A stretch of DNA of 64,000 bases from Acidobacteriota bacterium (GCA_018268915.1 JAFDVQ010000014.1:124001-188000); one strand, 5' to 3'. Counted from the stretch's first letter, positions 42,268 to 50,045 are shown. The notes: generated from the letters alone by a model not told the origin. Numbers and translations are program-made.

Positions 42268-42699
42268 TTACCTGGGAACAGTAGATTGGATGGGGATTAG
42301 GTTCATCCGACCGGCGTGGCCGGGAAGCTCCAGATCGAGCGAAATAAGCCGCCAGCTTCGGTCCAGCCGGACAGCGTCAGCATAGATTCTTCCTTTGCCA
42401 CGGGGTCCGTAGACCGTGAGGGACACACTGGCCTCGCCCTTGGAACCGTGGGTTTCAAGATCACCGAAGACAAGATGGCCGCGGCGGAGTGGTTCACCAA
42501 GGCTGCGAATCACGATCGGGCTGGTCTGGGCCTGAATGAAGGCCAGCTTTGCTGGATCGGAGTTGGCGGTCCGAAGAAATGCCAAACCGATTCCGGCAAC
42601 GCACGCGGCAAGCCAGAGAAGAATGACGGGCATGCGATTTCGGCGAAGCAATGCAAGTTGAGCGCGGTGAAACTTCAGAGCAGCAGGGAACAGTGCCAT
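42268..42699 (-). CDS. Coa1/Tim21-like membrane protein
   Basis: 143 aa. One N-terminal TM (MPVILLWLAACVAGIGLAFL), then a small domain: QTSPIVIRSLGEPLRRGHLV, a Gly/Ser-rich strand pair (ASVSLTVYGPRGKGRIYADA) and WRLISLDLEL. This is the pattern of the cytochrome-oxidase-assembly-factor Coa1 family (SP.V...LG.PI..G....G....G.A.....GPKG.G.....). Its bacterial role is unknown. 19 nt after the 42719 gene, likely the last gene of the 44296 transcript. Confidence 0.7.
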   Translation of the reverse strand: MALFPAALKFHRAQLALLRRNRMPVILLWLAACVAGIGLAFLRTANSDPAKLAFIQAQTSPIVIRSLGEPLRRGHLVFGDLETHGSKGEASVSLTVYGPRGKGRIYADAVRLDRSWRLISLDLELPGHAGRMNLIPIQSTVPR

Positions 42700-42718
42700 G
42701 GCGAGATCCTAGATTTCT

Positions 42719-42949
42719 CTACCTTCCTGTCCACCACAGGACGGCGCCTACTATCAGAAGCAACCAAAACACTGTGCACACAAGGAGGCCCGATAGATCG
42801 TCCGGAGGATCCCGAAACTCTTCGCGGTTGTCAGCGCCTTCGTGACTGCTCGGTATTACGTCGGCAATGTCTCCGTAATAATGACGATCGGAACGATCAT
42901 AGCCCCAATCTTCGCCCCAGGCGGGCTTGTATCCGGCGAGTATTCCCAT
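42719..42949 (-). CDS. Small single-TM protein
   Basis: 76 aa from ATG 42949, chosen for its strong AAAGGAGG site. A hydrophilic N-terminal ~50 residues (GILAGYKPAWGEDWGYDRSD ... FRDPPDDL) precedes one C-terminal TM helix (GLLVCTVFWLLLIVGAVLWW), so it is a tail-anchored or single-pass protein. No family. Flanked in the same direction by 43028 and 42268. Confidence 0.6.
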   Translation of the reverse strand: MGILAGYKPAWGEDWGYDRSDRHYYGDIADVIPSSHEGADNREEFRDPPDDLSGLLVCTVFWLLLIVGAVLWWTGR

Positions 42950-43027
42950 GACGTCCTCCTTTCCGTTGCGAGACCACTCAGTCTCGCCGAGTCTCACGTC
43001 TGCCTGTGGCCCGCCCGGGCAAGCGTG

Positions 43028-43711
43028 CTACCTCTTCTCAGGGAACTGCTTCTCAGGGAGCTGTAACAGACTCAAATCGGACAGCGGCAACATCGGAATC
43101 GATTCGGCGCCGTTGGCCGTCATCTGAGAGATTGCGCCGTCATGATCCTTGATCACATCGGCGAATTTGTTCAGAGCTACGCGATGCGCATTGAGCGCAT
43201 CCTGAATCTTGTTCGGCGAGCCCTCGATAGTGTGGTCGTCTACTGTGACATAGGTGTTGAATGTGTCGGAGAGGTCCGACAGGATCGCCTTCATGCGCTG
43301 CTGGTGGTCGGTCATTTCGTTCTGCTTCACGTCCGGGCCGCACCAGTGCGCGTAGTCAGTGGTGAATGATTGGCCGCACCAGCGCTCATAATCGGCTGCG
43401 AGTTGTTTATGCTGTCTGGCAACAACACTCAATGCCTCGAGATCCCCTTTGTAGGTCTTGACCGCGGCCATATTGTGGACATAGCCGTTATCGTCTTTCG
43501 ACTTGATCACGTCCTGGAAGTCCATCTGCAGTCTCCAGAGGATAATGTCCATCGCCCGCTGATGGGTCATCATCTCCGTATCGATGCGGCTCTGTTCCTG
43601 ATTTGGCTGTCCAGCTCCCGGTTGCGCCCCCTGGGCTCGACCCAACAAAGGCACAAGAATAAGCGCCAGAGACATAGTTACTGCCGTTGAAACCAATGAT
43701 TTATGGTTCAT
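43028..43711 (-). CDS. Secreted helical protein of unknown function
   Basis: 227 aa. Signal peptide (VTMSLALILVPLLGRAQG). The mature protein is helical: EMMTHQRAMDIILWRLQMDF, VVARQHKQLAADYERWCGQS with a second WCG in TDYAHWCGPD, then QRMKAILSDLSDTFNTYVTV. Two WCG motifs 14 residues apart suggest a disulfide or metal site. C-terminal direct repeat QLPEKQFPEK. No family recognised. 60 nt after 43772. Confidence 0.6.
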   Translation of the reverse strand: MNHKSLVSTAVTMSLALILVPLLGRAQGAQPGAGQPNQEQSRIDTEMMTHQRAMDIILWRLQMDFQDVIKSKDDNGYVHNMAAVKTYKGDLEALSVVARQHKQLAADYERWCGQSFTTDYAHWCGPDVKQNEMTDHQQRMKAILSDLSDTFNTYVTVDDHTIEGSPNKIQDALNAHRVALNKFADVIKDHDGAISQMTANGAESIPMLPLSDLSLLQLPEKQFPEKR

Positions 43712-43771
43712 TTCGAACTCCTCGCTCGGTTCAGCAATTCCACGCTGTGTCGATTCGGCGTCGCATCGTGG

Positions 43772-44296
43772 CTATGGTTTGTGTTCTGGGTGAACGTCGT
43801 TGCGAATGGATCGAGACGCAGGAGTTCGCACTTCTCTTCTGCCGTTCCGAGTTGCCGGGAATTTCAACGGGACCTGGTATTCGGTTGACGCGATGGGCGC
43901 AATCGTCGCTGAGACCCCGGTCGTCCTCCTTTCTCCAGATCCCGAACTTTGATGGGACAATCGGGGCGGCTCGTTCAACGAGCCCTGCCTGCTCCGTAGG
44001 TCATTCGGTGGAGCAGATTGCCTCAAGTTCCCACTGCGGGCTCTCATGGCCGCAAATCGATAGCGAGAACACTCGATTTTGGCCTGTACCCGCTGTGCCG
44101 TGATGCGTCTGTCGTTCACAGCCAGAGCTAGCGTGGTGCCCGTCATCGGATCGTTGAACAGAACCAAATCAGGATTCCCGGCTCGAGGAACCCCATGCTG
44201 AACGCCCACAAACTCCCCGCCCGCCTCGCGTATGGCCGTTTTGGCCAACTGCATGATCGGCATTGTCGGTTTCCGGTAGCTATCCAGATTCGTCAT
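43772..44296 (-). CDS. DUF-type small cytoplasmic protein with atypical C-terminal extension
   Basis: 174 aa. Start at ATG 44296 with AAAGGA upstream. Res ~12-80 look like a compact alpha/beta domain: MQLAKTAIREAGGEFVGVQH, then NPDLVLFNDPMTGTTLALAV and RITAQRVQAKIECS. After ~res 83 the sequence becomes Arg/Ser/Pro-rich and low in order, suggesting the true end was lost by a frameshift or stop loss. First gene behind a sigma-54 promoter; 43028, 42719 and 42268 follow in the same direction. Confidence 0.55.
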   Translation of the reverse strand: MTNLDSYRKPTMPIMQLAKTAIREAGGEFVGVQHGVPRAGNPDLVLFNDPMTGTTLALAVNDRRITAQRVQAKIECSRYRFAAMRARSGNLRQSAPPNDLRSRQGSLNEPPRLSHQSSGSGERRTTGVSATIAPIASTEYQVPLKFPATRNGRREVRTPASRSIRNDVHPEHKP

Positions 44297-44321
44297 CGGT
44301 CCTTTTTCCTGCTAGTACCTA

Positions 44322-44339
44322 CTGCAGGTTCCGTGCCAA
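44322..44339 (-). promoter_or_regulatory. Sigma-54 (-24/-12) promoter
   Basis: Minus strand TTGGCACGGAACCTGCAG: TTGGCACG and CTGCA with GG-N10-GC, 26 nt before the 44296 start. Divergent to the histidine kinase gene. Confidence 0.75.
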
Positions 44340-44422
44340 TCGATTGCAAGGGGGTCGGAGCCTGATAACGCCTGATAATCCAGGAGACGCTCTTTCTTGA
44401 GCGTTGCTGGAACCGTCGATGT

Positions 44423-44460
44423 TGCCGCAAATCGGGCAGGCTTCTGGCGCATTTGGAGCA
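44423..44460. promoter_or_regulatory. Tandem enhancer-like sites between the kinase gene and the divergent operon
   Basis: TGCCGCAAATCGGGCA (44423-44438), the best single match to the consensus, and TGGCGCATTTGGAGCA (44445-44460), centres 22 bp apart. Located 84 bp from the minus-strand sigma-54 element and 125 bp from the kinase start, so the regulator may also affect its own operon. Confidence 0.7.
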
Positions 44461-44584
44461 GGGCAACTGCAGGCGCTGCAAAGAGGCCAGCTATTGCGAA
44501 TGGCTCCAGAATCTTTGGCGATTGGCTGCTCGATCGCGATCGCCGTCCTCAAAACGTCAGGCTTGCGATGCTAAAATCGCGCTC

Positions 44585-45694
44585 GTGAGAGTGTTGACGA
44601 GAGACTGGCAGCGCGCGGCAGTTCTGACGGCGGCAATCGCTACCGTGGCTCTGCTTCATTACGACATGCCGATTAGCTATGTATGGGTCCATCCGTTGTT
44701 GCAGCGGGCCTATTACATTCCGATTTTGCTTGCGGCCTTATGGTTCGGCTGGAAAGGAGGCCTGGCCGCGGCAACTCTGGCCGGAGCGTCCTATGTTCCG
44801 CACATCGTTATGGCCTGGAATTTCGAGCCTCAATACAAAGCCGCCCAATACATTGAGATCGGAATGTTCTTTGCGATCGCGGCTCTGACAGGCGTGCTCG
44901 CCGATCACGAGCGCGCTCAACGGCATAAGGTGGAAGAGGCAGCTCGCAGGCTGAGCGAAGTCAATGCGCAGCTGCAGAAGTCATTTGAACAACTCCGTCG
45001 AGCAGACAGGCTGTCAGCTCTGGGAGAGCTTTCGGCAGGACTTGCTCACGAAGTTCGGAACCCGCTTGGTTCCATCGAGGGCTCAGTACAAATCCTGGGA
45101 CGCCGCGATCTGGAGGAGGGCACGCGCCAGGAATTTGCGGAGATGGCCTTGCGCGAAGTAGCTCGGCTCAAGGGATTGCTTACCCACTTCCTCGAATTCG
45201 CACGGCCACAACAGCCGCGCGTCGTCGCCTCCGATATCGAGTTGCTGCTTCAGTCAGTCGCAAAGCTGGCAACCGAAACCGCAAAGATGGCGCAGGTCGA
45301 TATCCTGGTGGAGACGGCGGCATCCTTGCCGCTGCTGTCGATCGATCCAGAACAAATCAGGCAAGTCCTTCTGAACCTCGTCATCAATGCGGTACAAGCT
45401 ATGCCGAATCGGGGGCAGATTCGTCTGCGCGCGATCCATGACGGAGAATATGCTCGTATTGAGGTTGAGGATGAAGGCATAGGCATACCCGAGGACGACC
45501 TGGAACGGATGTTCGATCCGTTCTTCACGACCCGCAGCAACGGAACCGGACTTGGCCTTTCGATTGCTTATCAGATTGTCAATCAACACGGGGGACATAT
45601 CGCCGCGAAAAGGAACCCGGAGCGCGGCATGACGTTCGCGGTTACGCTGCCGTTGGCAGCTGGCACTACTGAACCGGTCCTCACGAGGAGCTAA
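44585..45694 (+). CDS. Membrane sensor histidine kinase (NtrB/ZraS-like)
   Basis: 369 aa from GTG 44585. About four TM helices without a large periplasmic loop (res ~11-105: AVLTAAIATVALLHYDM, AYYIPILLAALWFGWKGGL, IEIGMFFAIAALTGVLADH). A coiled linker leads into the H-box LSALGELSAGLAHEVRNPLG (H155). N-box LVINAVQAM, G-boxes DEGIGIP and GTGLGLSIAYQIV are intact. It overlaps nothing and is 1 nt before the regulator, so the two form an operon. The in-frame start at 44453 would add 44 residues encoded across the enhancer-like sites, so it was not used. Confidence 0.88.
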   Translation: MRVLTRDWQRAAVLTAAIATVALLHYDMPISYVWVHPLLQRAYYIPILLAALWFGWKGGLAAATLAGASYVPHIVMAWNFEPQYKAAQYIEIGMFFAIAALTGVLADHERAQRHKVEEAARRLSEVNAQLQKSFEQLRRADRLSALGELSAGLAHEVRNPLGSIEGSVQILGRRDLEEGTRQEFAEMALREVARLKGLLTHFLEFARPQQPRVVASDIELLLQSVAKLATETAKMAQVDILVETAASLPLLSIDPEQIRQVLLNLVINAVQAMPNRGQIRLRAIHDGEYARIEVEDEGIGIPEDDLERMFDPFFTTRSNGTGLGLSIAYQIVNQHGGHIAAKRNPERGMTFAVTLPLAAGTTEPVLTRS

Positions 45695-45695
45695 A

Positions 45696-47108
45696 TTGCC
45701 GAGCGATCTCATTCTTGTGGTCGACGATGACGCCAGCCAGCGGCGGCTAGTCGAGTTTTGGCTGAAGGAAGAAGGATACTCGGTTGTGACCGCGTCGGAT
45801 GGCCAGGCCGGTCTCCAGACGTTTACAGAGAAGTCGCCTGCGCTGGTGATTGCTGATATCCGCATGCCCGGTCTCAGTGGCCTCGATCTGTTGGGGCGGA
45901 TCAAAGCACTGAATGCGGATACGCCTGTCATCCTGATTACGGCCTTCGGAACCGTCGGTGACGCCGTGGACGCGATGAAGCTGGGTGCGGCCGACTACGT
46001 CCTCAAGCCCCTCAATACGGAGGAACTCAAGGTCAACGTTCAGCGCGCATTGGAACACCGGCAGCTGTTGGACGAAAACCGATATCTACGCGATTTCAGC
46101 GACACGGCATTCCGGTTTGAAAACCTGGTAGCCGGCTCACGAAGGATGCGTGACGTCTTCAATCTCGCAGGACAGGTGGCGCGTCGCGATTCGACCGTTC
46201 TAGTTACTGGGGAATCCGGAACAGGCAAGGAGTTGATCGCGAAGGCGATTCACCAAAACAGCCTTCGTGCTTCGAAGCCATTCATCACCGTAAACTGCGG
46301 GGCCATTCCGGAGAACCTGATTGAGTCGGAACTCTTCGGGCACCGCAAGGGATCATTCACTGGCGCTGTTGCCGATCGCGTGGGCAAATTCGAAGCCGCA
46401 AATGAAGGCACAGTTTTTCTCGATGAAATAGGGGAGCTTCCTATTAACCTCCAGGTCCGGCTGTTGCGCGTGATACAGGAGCGCGAGATTGATAAGATCG
46501 GATTTCCGAAACCGATTGCCGTAAATGTGCGCCTCATTGCTGCGACGAACCGGGACTTGCGCACGCTCATTGAGGACGGCCAGTTTCGGGAGGATCTCTT
46601 TTATCGATTGAGCGTGGTCACCGTCGAACTCCCACCATTGCGGGAGCGCCGCGACGACATTCCCCTTTTGCTGACACATTTTTTGAAGAAACACTGCGGG
46701 CGATACCAACTCGCTGTTCCATCCATCAGCGACGGCGCACTTGAAATCCTAAACCGTTATGACTGGCCCGGAAATGTCAGAGAGTTGGAGAATGTTGTCG
46801 AGCATGCGGTTGTGCTTGGCGCTTCGGAAACGATTCGAACTGAAGATTTGCCAGCTCACATGCGGCAAGTCACATCCCGGATCAGTTCCATCAGTCTCAA
46901 GTTGCCCGACGAAGGGATCGACCTCGAGGGAGTGGAGAAGGAGATCCTGTTGCAGGCCCTTGAGAAACACCAGTGGAATCAAACCCGAACTGCGCGATAT
47001 CTGAACATCAGCCGGAAGACTCTTATCTATAGGATGGAGAAGTTCTCGCTTGCCCCGCCGGCATCCTCTCGGCCAGCGGTTGGAGAAGAGAGCCAGGAAG
47101 TGTCCTGA
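45696..47108 (+). CDS. NtrC-family sigma-54-dependent response regulator
   Basis: 470 aa from TTG 45696 (SD GAGGAG). Receiver with phospho-acceptor D54 (VIADIRMPG). AAA+ domain: Walker A GESGTGKE (172-179), sigma-54 contact loop GSFTGA (219-224; GAFTGA in most), Walker B FLDEIGE (241-247). Fis-type HTH near the C-terminus (NQTRTARYLNISRKTLIYRM). Complete, hence an activator of sigma-54 promoters. Nine such promoters with a shared palindrome lie within 26 kb, and this is the only bEBP in the window: the inferred regulator. Confidence 0.93.
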   Translation: MPSDLILVVDDDASQRRLVEFWLKEEGYSVVTASDGQAGLQTFTEKSPALVIADIRMPGLSGLDLLGRIKALNADTPVILITAFGTVGDAVDAMKLGAADYVLKPLNTEELKVNVQRALEHRQLLDENRYLRDFSDTAFRFENLVAGSRRMRDVFNLAGQVARRDSTVLVTGESGTGKELIAKAIHQNSLRASKPFITVNCGAIPENLIESELFGHRKGSFTGAVADRVGKFEAANEGTVFLDEIGELPINLQVRLLRVIQEREIDKIGFPKPIAVNVRLIAATNRDLRTLIEDGQFREDLFYRLSVVTVELPPLRERRDDIPLLLTHFLKKHCGRYQLAVPSISDGALEILNRYDWPGNVRELENVVEHAVVLGASETIRTEDLPAHMRQVTSRISSISLKLPDEGIDLEGVEKEILLQALEKHQWNQTRTARYLNISRKTLIYRMEKFSLAPPASSRPAVGEESQEVS

Positions 47109-47294
47109 AAGATACTGAAAGATCGTTGCCACATCTGGCGCGCCTCACATCTTCGTATACCCCTGAACGATGACGCTATTGTTATGCGGTTCCAGCGGAC
47201 GCGGGACGTTTCACACCAATCTCCTATCGGCCACAGAAGCGGTCTGTTTAGCTGAAAGGAAATCTGCCACACTTGGCCGATATCGCACAGCGAG

Positions 47295-47310
47295 CGCCCT
47301 AAATCGGGCA
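47295..47310. promoter_or_regulatory. Enhancer-like 16-bp site
   Basis: CGCCCTAAATCGGGCA; a degenerate neighbour may sit at 47274-47289. 63 bp upstream of the sigma-54 element. The 47109-47473 gap holds no gene. Confidence 0.55.
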
Positions 47311-47372
47311 TTCGAGCGTTGGGTAGGTTCGTCTCCTATGCGGAAATGAAGGGCTTCCACGACTCTCGCCGG

Positions 47373-47390
47373 GTGGCACGACGCGTGCAT
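47373..47390 (+). promoter_or_regulatory. Sigma-54 (-24/-12) promoter
   Basis: GTGGCACGACGCGTGCAT: TGGCACG and TGCA with GG-N10-GC, ~83 nt before the gene at 47474. Confidence 0.75.
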
Positions 47391-47473
47391 ACGCTAAAGG
47401 TGGGATACGGCAGGCATTTGAAACGAAGCTTGCCCACGCGCGCCGCAATGGCAGCGAGAAAGAAGAGGGAGTA

Positions 47474-47884
47474 ATGAAGAAGAATCGTTTGTATCTACCT
47501 GTTTGCGCCGCAGTCTTGAGCCTCTTTATAGCGGGTGGAATTAGATACGCTGCAGCCCAATCAAATGGCCATAAAGGCATGCAGATGGGCCAGCAGCTTA
47601 AGATCGGTAAGGGCGTCGAATTTGACTTTTCACAGCCGCAAAAAATAGGCGATGTGCTGCTTCCCGAGGGATCGTATCGCCTTGTGCATCGAACCACCGG
47701 ACAGGAGCACATTGTCGAGTTCATGAAGCTCGATAGCGGTCGTGTTCTTGCACGAATCAACTGCCAAATCGAACCGCTCGCCGCGAAAGTATCGCGCACC
47801 GAAATCTCTGCGATCGACGATGCAGGAACGCCTCGAATCGTACGTATAGAGATCGCCGGCGAGAATGTAGCGCACGTCATATAG
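47474..47884 (+). CDS. Small secreted beta-rich protein under sigma-54 control
   Basis: 136 aa. Signal peptide (LPVCAAVLSLFIAGGIRYAAA), a short Met/His-containing linker (NGHKGMQMGQQ), then a beta-strand domain: KIGKGVEFDFSQPQKIGDVL, LPEGSYRLVHRTTGQEHIVE, SGRVLARINCQIEPL and a terminal RIVRIEIAGENVAHVI. No family name recognised; such LPAG/LPEG-Y beta proteins look common in acidobacterial secretomes (recollection, not checked). First and only gene of its transcript. Confidence 0.7.
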   Translation: MKKNRLYLPVCAAVLSLFIAGGIRYAAAQSNGHKGMQMGQQLKIGKGVEFDFSQPQKIGDVLLPEGSYRLVHRTTGQEHIVEFMKLDSGRVLARINCQIEPLAAKVSRTEISAIDDAGTPRIVRIEIAGENVAHVI

Positions 47885-48106
47885 CGGCTAGTTACGGACT
47901 TCGCGCAGGATGGTGACTTCTCATAACATTCAGGCAACTGATTGTCCGTCGCTCTCGTTGCAGTTCCTCCTGACGCGCATGGTGAATAGCAAATGATCAC
48001 ATCGCCAATCCCTGCATACCATTGTCTTTTCATCCGCTGAGATACCGTCAGAAATCCGCAACCAAAAACGCCTCCCGATCTCTGTCCCTTCCGCGTCTCG
48101 ATCGAC

Positions 48107-48142
48107 TGGATGTTTTGGAGCAGTGGCGCCGCAAATCAGGCA
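48107..48142. promoter_or_regulatory. Tandem enhancer-like sites
   Basis: CGCCGCAAATCAGGCA (48127-48142) and TGGATGTTTTGGAGCA (48107-48122), centres 20 bp apart. 167 bp before the sigma-54 element. The Cys-containing minus frame 47930-48193 across this site is not taken as a gene. Confidence 0.55.
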
Positions 48143-48308
48143 GGTACTCAGTTCGTGAGATGCCGCCAGGGCTTCCGCCTTGAAGGCGAGCAAGCAATCT
48201 TCCGGGTAATGGCCAGTGAGAGGATCAGAAGTTGAATCGGGCCAGCGTCAGTCGAGTCATCTCCCGTGCATCGCAGCACCGTTCCGGCGAGAAAACCGCC
48301 TGAATCAG

Positions 48309-48326
48309 AGTGGCATTATGAATGCA
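48309..48326 (+). promoter_or_regulatory. Sigma-54 (-24/-12) promoter
   Basis: AGTGGCATTATGAATGCA: GG-N10-GC with TGGCA and TGCA; ~50 nt before the ATG at 48377. Confidence 0.65.
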
Positions 48327-48376
48327 CATCAGAAAGTGAGAGATGTCCGCAGCGTGAGATCCCGCAGGAGGCGTTT

Positions 48377-48498
48377 ATGGGTACACTCGAGGATCTGCAA
48401 TCGGAGCTTCCGCCCGCGGCGTTATGTGGGGTCTTTTGTTCTCCGCCGTCTTCTGGCTTCTGGTTGGCGGGATTGTAGCTCTTTGGTGGCGGAGATAG
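48377..48498 (+). pseudogene. Tiny single-TM protein gene, probably frameshifted
   Basis: ATG 48377 has a strong SD (GCAGGAGG) and reads GTLEDLQSELPPAA, then continues out of family-like sequence to a stop. One extra base near 48410-48420 would switch to the frame reading VMWGLLFSAVFWLLVGGIVA, a clear TM helix ending LWWRR at TAG 48498. The original product was probably a ~40-aa small membrane protein. Alternatively the TM peptide starts independently at ATG 48424. Confidence 0.45.
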
Positions 48499-48702
48499 AA
48501 GACACCGGTTCCTGCGAGCGTCGCAACCAACGGGAATCTCCGCTGCCGCTCGCAGTTGGGCGCGGGTGCTGAAAGTGCCGCGGCGCCTATGGCGTTTCCA
48601 GGGGCGGTATAACCCGGAGCCGCGCAGACCAAGTCGATGCGCCCGTGATGAAGCCCGGAGGATACAGGTTCCCTGGAAACGCCGAAGGAAGCAGGCGATG
48701 CC

Positions 48703-49149
48703 ATGCGCTCCGCCCTGACCGTGACCGGCTTTATGCTCCTATCCGGATCGCTGGTTTTCGCTGCGACGGAGAAGGCGCCCAATACGCGCGAGCTTGCAAG
48801 GCTGGAGGCCAGAGCTGCTCAGGCCAGCACCAAGGACCAGATTTTCGTTTATGCCGAATTGATAGATGTCGCGACCGACTTGGCGGTCGTCCAGATCCAA
48901 GCAGGCGCAGAAGAACAGGCATCAACGTCGCTGGAAACCGTGTGGAGCTACGCCTCGAGCGTTGATTTGAAGGCCGCGAAAGGCGCGAAGAAGCTGAAGA
49001 ACGCGGAGATCCTCCTCAGCCGGGCTGAATTCCGGCTCCGTCAAATACTCAAGAGCGCGCCACTTGAAGATCGCTCTTTCCTGGAAAAAGTGCTGAAGCG
49101 GGTGAGCGACCTTCAGTCCGCGTTGCTGCTTCGGGTCTTCGAACGTTAA
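48703..49149 (+). CDS. Small secreted helical protein
   Basis: 148 aa. Signal peptide (ALTVTGFMLLSGSLVFAA). The mature protein is almost entirely helical: ELARLEARAAQASTKDQIFV, YAELIDVATDLAVVQIQAGA, LKNAEILLSRAEFRLRQIL, ending LQSALLLRVFER. No Cys. Family not recognised. 205 nt after the frameshifted mini-gene, likely on the same sigma-54 transcript. Confidence 0.65.
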   Translation: MRSALTVTGFMLLSGSLVFAATEKAPNTRELARLEARAAQASTKDQIFVYAELIDVATDLAVVQIQAGAEEQASTSLETVWSYASSVDLKAAKGAKKLKNAEILLSRAEFRLRQILKSAPLEDRSFLEKVLKRVSDLQSALLLRVFER

Positions 49150-49353
49150 CCAGAAGTCCTCAAGCGTAATCTCGCAGCAGTTGGCGGTATACCGCAACGC
49201 AACCCTGAAGGCTTGTGACGCCTGACTCCGAGTTCCGAGGGCTGCATTCTCCTGTTGTCATTGCATCTTTCCCTAATCAGTGTCTGGGAACGCAATTCTC
49301 AACTCACCTCTGACCAAGATGAGCGGGTTCCTAGGAGAGCTCTGGACTGCGAA

Positions 49354-49390
49354 TGGATGCTTTCGACCAGCAACTGCCGCAAATAAGGCA
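49354..49390. promoter_or_regulatory. Tandem enhancer-like sites
   Basis: TGCCGCAAATAAGGCA (49375-49390), near-perfect, and TGGATGCTTTCGACCA (49354-49369), weaker, centres 21 bp apart. The rest of 49150-49472 holds no gene. Confidence 0.6.
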
Positions 49391-49472
49391 CAGAGACCGG
49401 AAGTTCTAAACATGAGGTGCGTGGAACTGCTGCGAAATGAATCAAGTAGCTTCAGGAACACGCAGCCGTGCG

Positions 49473-49490
49473 AATGGCACGCCGACTGCA
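49473..49490 (+). promoter_or_regulatory. Sigma-54 (-24/-12) promoter
   Basis: AATGGCACGCCGACTGCA: TGGCACG and CTGCA with GG-N10-GC, 83 bp after the enhancer-like pair and 34 nt before ATG 49524. Confidence 0.75.
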
Positions 49491-49523
49491 TAAAGCAAGA
49501 GCGAGGTAGTGCTGAGAACGGCC

Positions 49524-50006
49524 ATGACACCAATCGTGAACGGCTTCTCCATTTCGGCTCAGAGAGCAGTCGGTTATCAAGAGGCTTTTCCATACCTGTG
49601 TGACGAACTGAGACGACATGGTTTTGAAATACTCAGCGAATTGCGAGTGGGGCCAGCTCTGGAACACGAATTGGGATTGAGTTGGGCGCATCTCGGATTG
49701 CCGTGGCAGAACTACACCGTCCTCGTGGTGTGGAGTCCGCCGGACGCTTGCCAGGCCGTGTTGAGCGATCGCGACGGTGGGTTGCTGGCGCCTTTCAATA
49801 TCTGTGTTGTAGGCAACAGCCAGTGTACCGTCGCAGCTGTCATCAACTACTACAGCGCTCTCATCTCGCGGGATGGTCCAATCGGCATCCGACTTGTAAT
49901 TCGAAATCTGACCCGCAGAATTTATGAAGTCTTGCAGGAGTTCGCAAATGAGGACCGGGCTTTCATACGTAACGAAGTGGAAGTGGACGAAGTTCACATG
50001 GCCTGA
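49524..50006 (+). CDS. DUF302-like protein under sigma-54 control
   Basis: 160 aa from ATG 49524 (an in-frame GTG at 49509 is possible). Layout as in 19388: QEAFPYLCDELRRHGFEILS, LRVGPALEHELGLSWAHLGL, then VLVVWSPPDACQAVLSDRDG and LLAPFNICVVGNSQCTVAAV. Soluble, no signal. Function of DUF302 unknown; that two of the three local copies have sigma-54 promoters points to a stress role. A terminator-like hairpin follows at 50016. Confidence 0.75.
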   Translation: MTPIVNGFSISAQRAVGYQEAFPYLCDELRRHGFEILSELRVGPALEHELGLSWAHLGLPWQNYTVLVVWSPPDACQAVLSDRDGGLLAPFNICVVGNSQCTVAAVINYYSALISRDGPIGIRLVIRNLTRRIYEVLQEFANEDRAFIRNEVEVDEVHMA

Positions 50007-50015
50007 ATGAACAAA

Positions 50016-50045
50016 CGGAGGCAGATCCTCCGGGGGACGTTTTTT
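50016..50045 (+). terminator. Terminator-like hairpin after the DUF302 gene
   Basis: CGGAGG-CAGAT-CCTCCG (50016-50032), then TTTTTT at 50040-50045, seven bases after the stem, so not a textbook terminator. The remaining 50046-50337 shows no gene. Confidence 0.5.

Noticed and set aside
44524..44537. GG-N10-GC match in front of the histidine kinase gene
   Set aside because: Spacing is right, but the -12 half reads ATCGC rather than TTGC and the -24 lacks CAC; too weak to call.
44293..44552. Minus-strand frames with Cys pairs (ACPICGN)
   Set aside because: Same artefact of the palindrome region; it would also cover the sigma-54 element.
47930..48193. Minus-strand frame with a CLICG motif, looking like a small zinc-ribbon protein
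   Set aside because: The Cys codons come from the enhancer palindrome (GCAAATCAGGCA read in reverse). Similar CxxCG-like pieces appear at the other palindromes; no SD.
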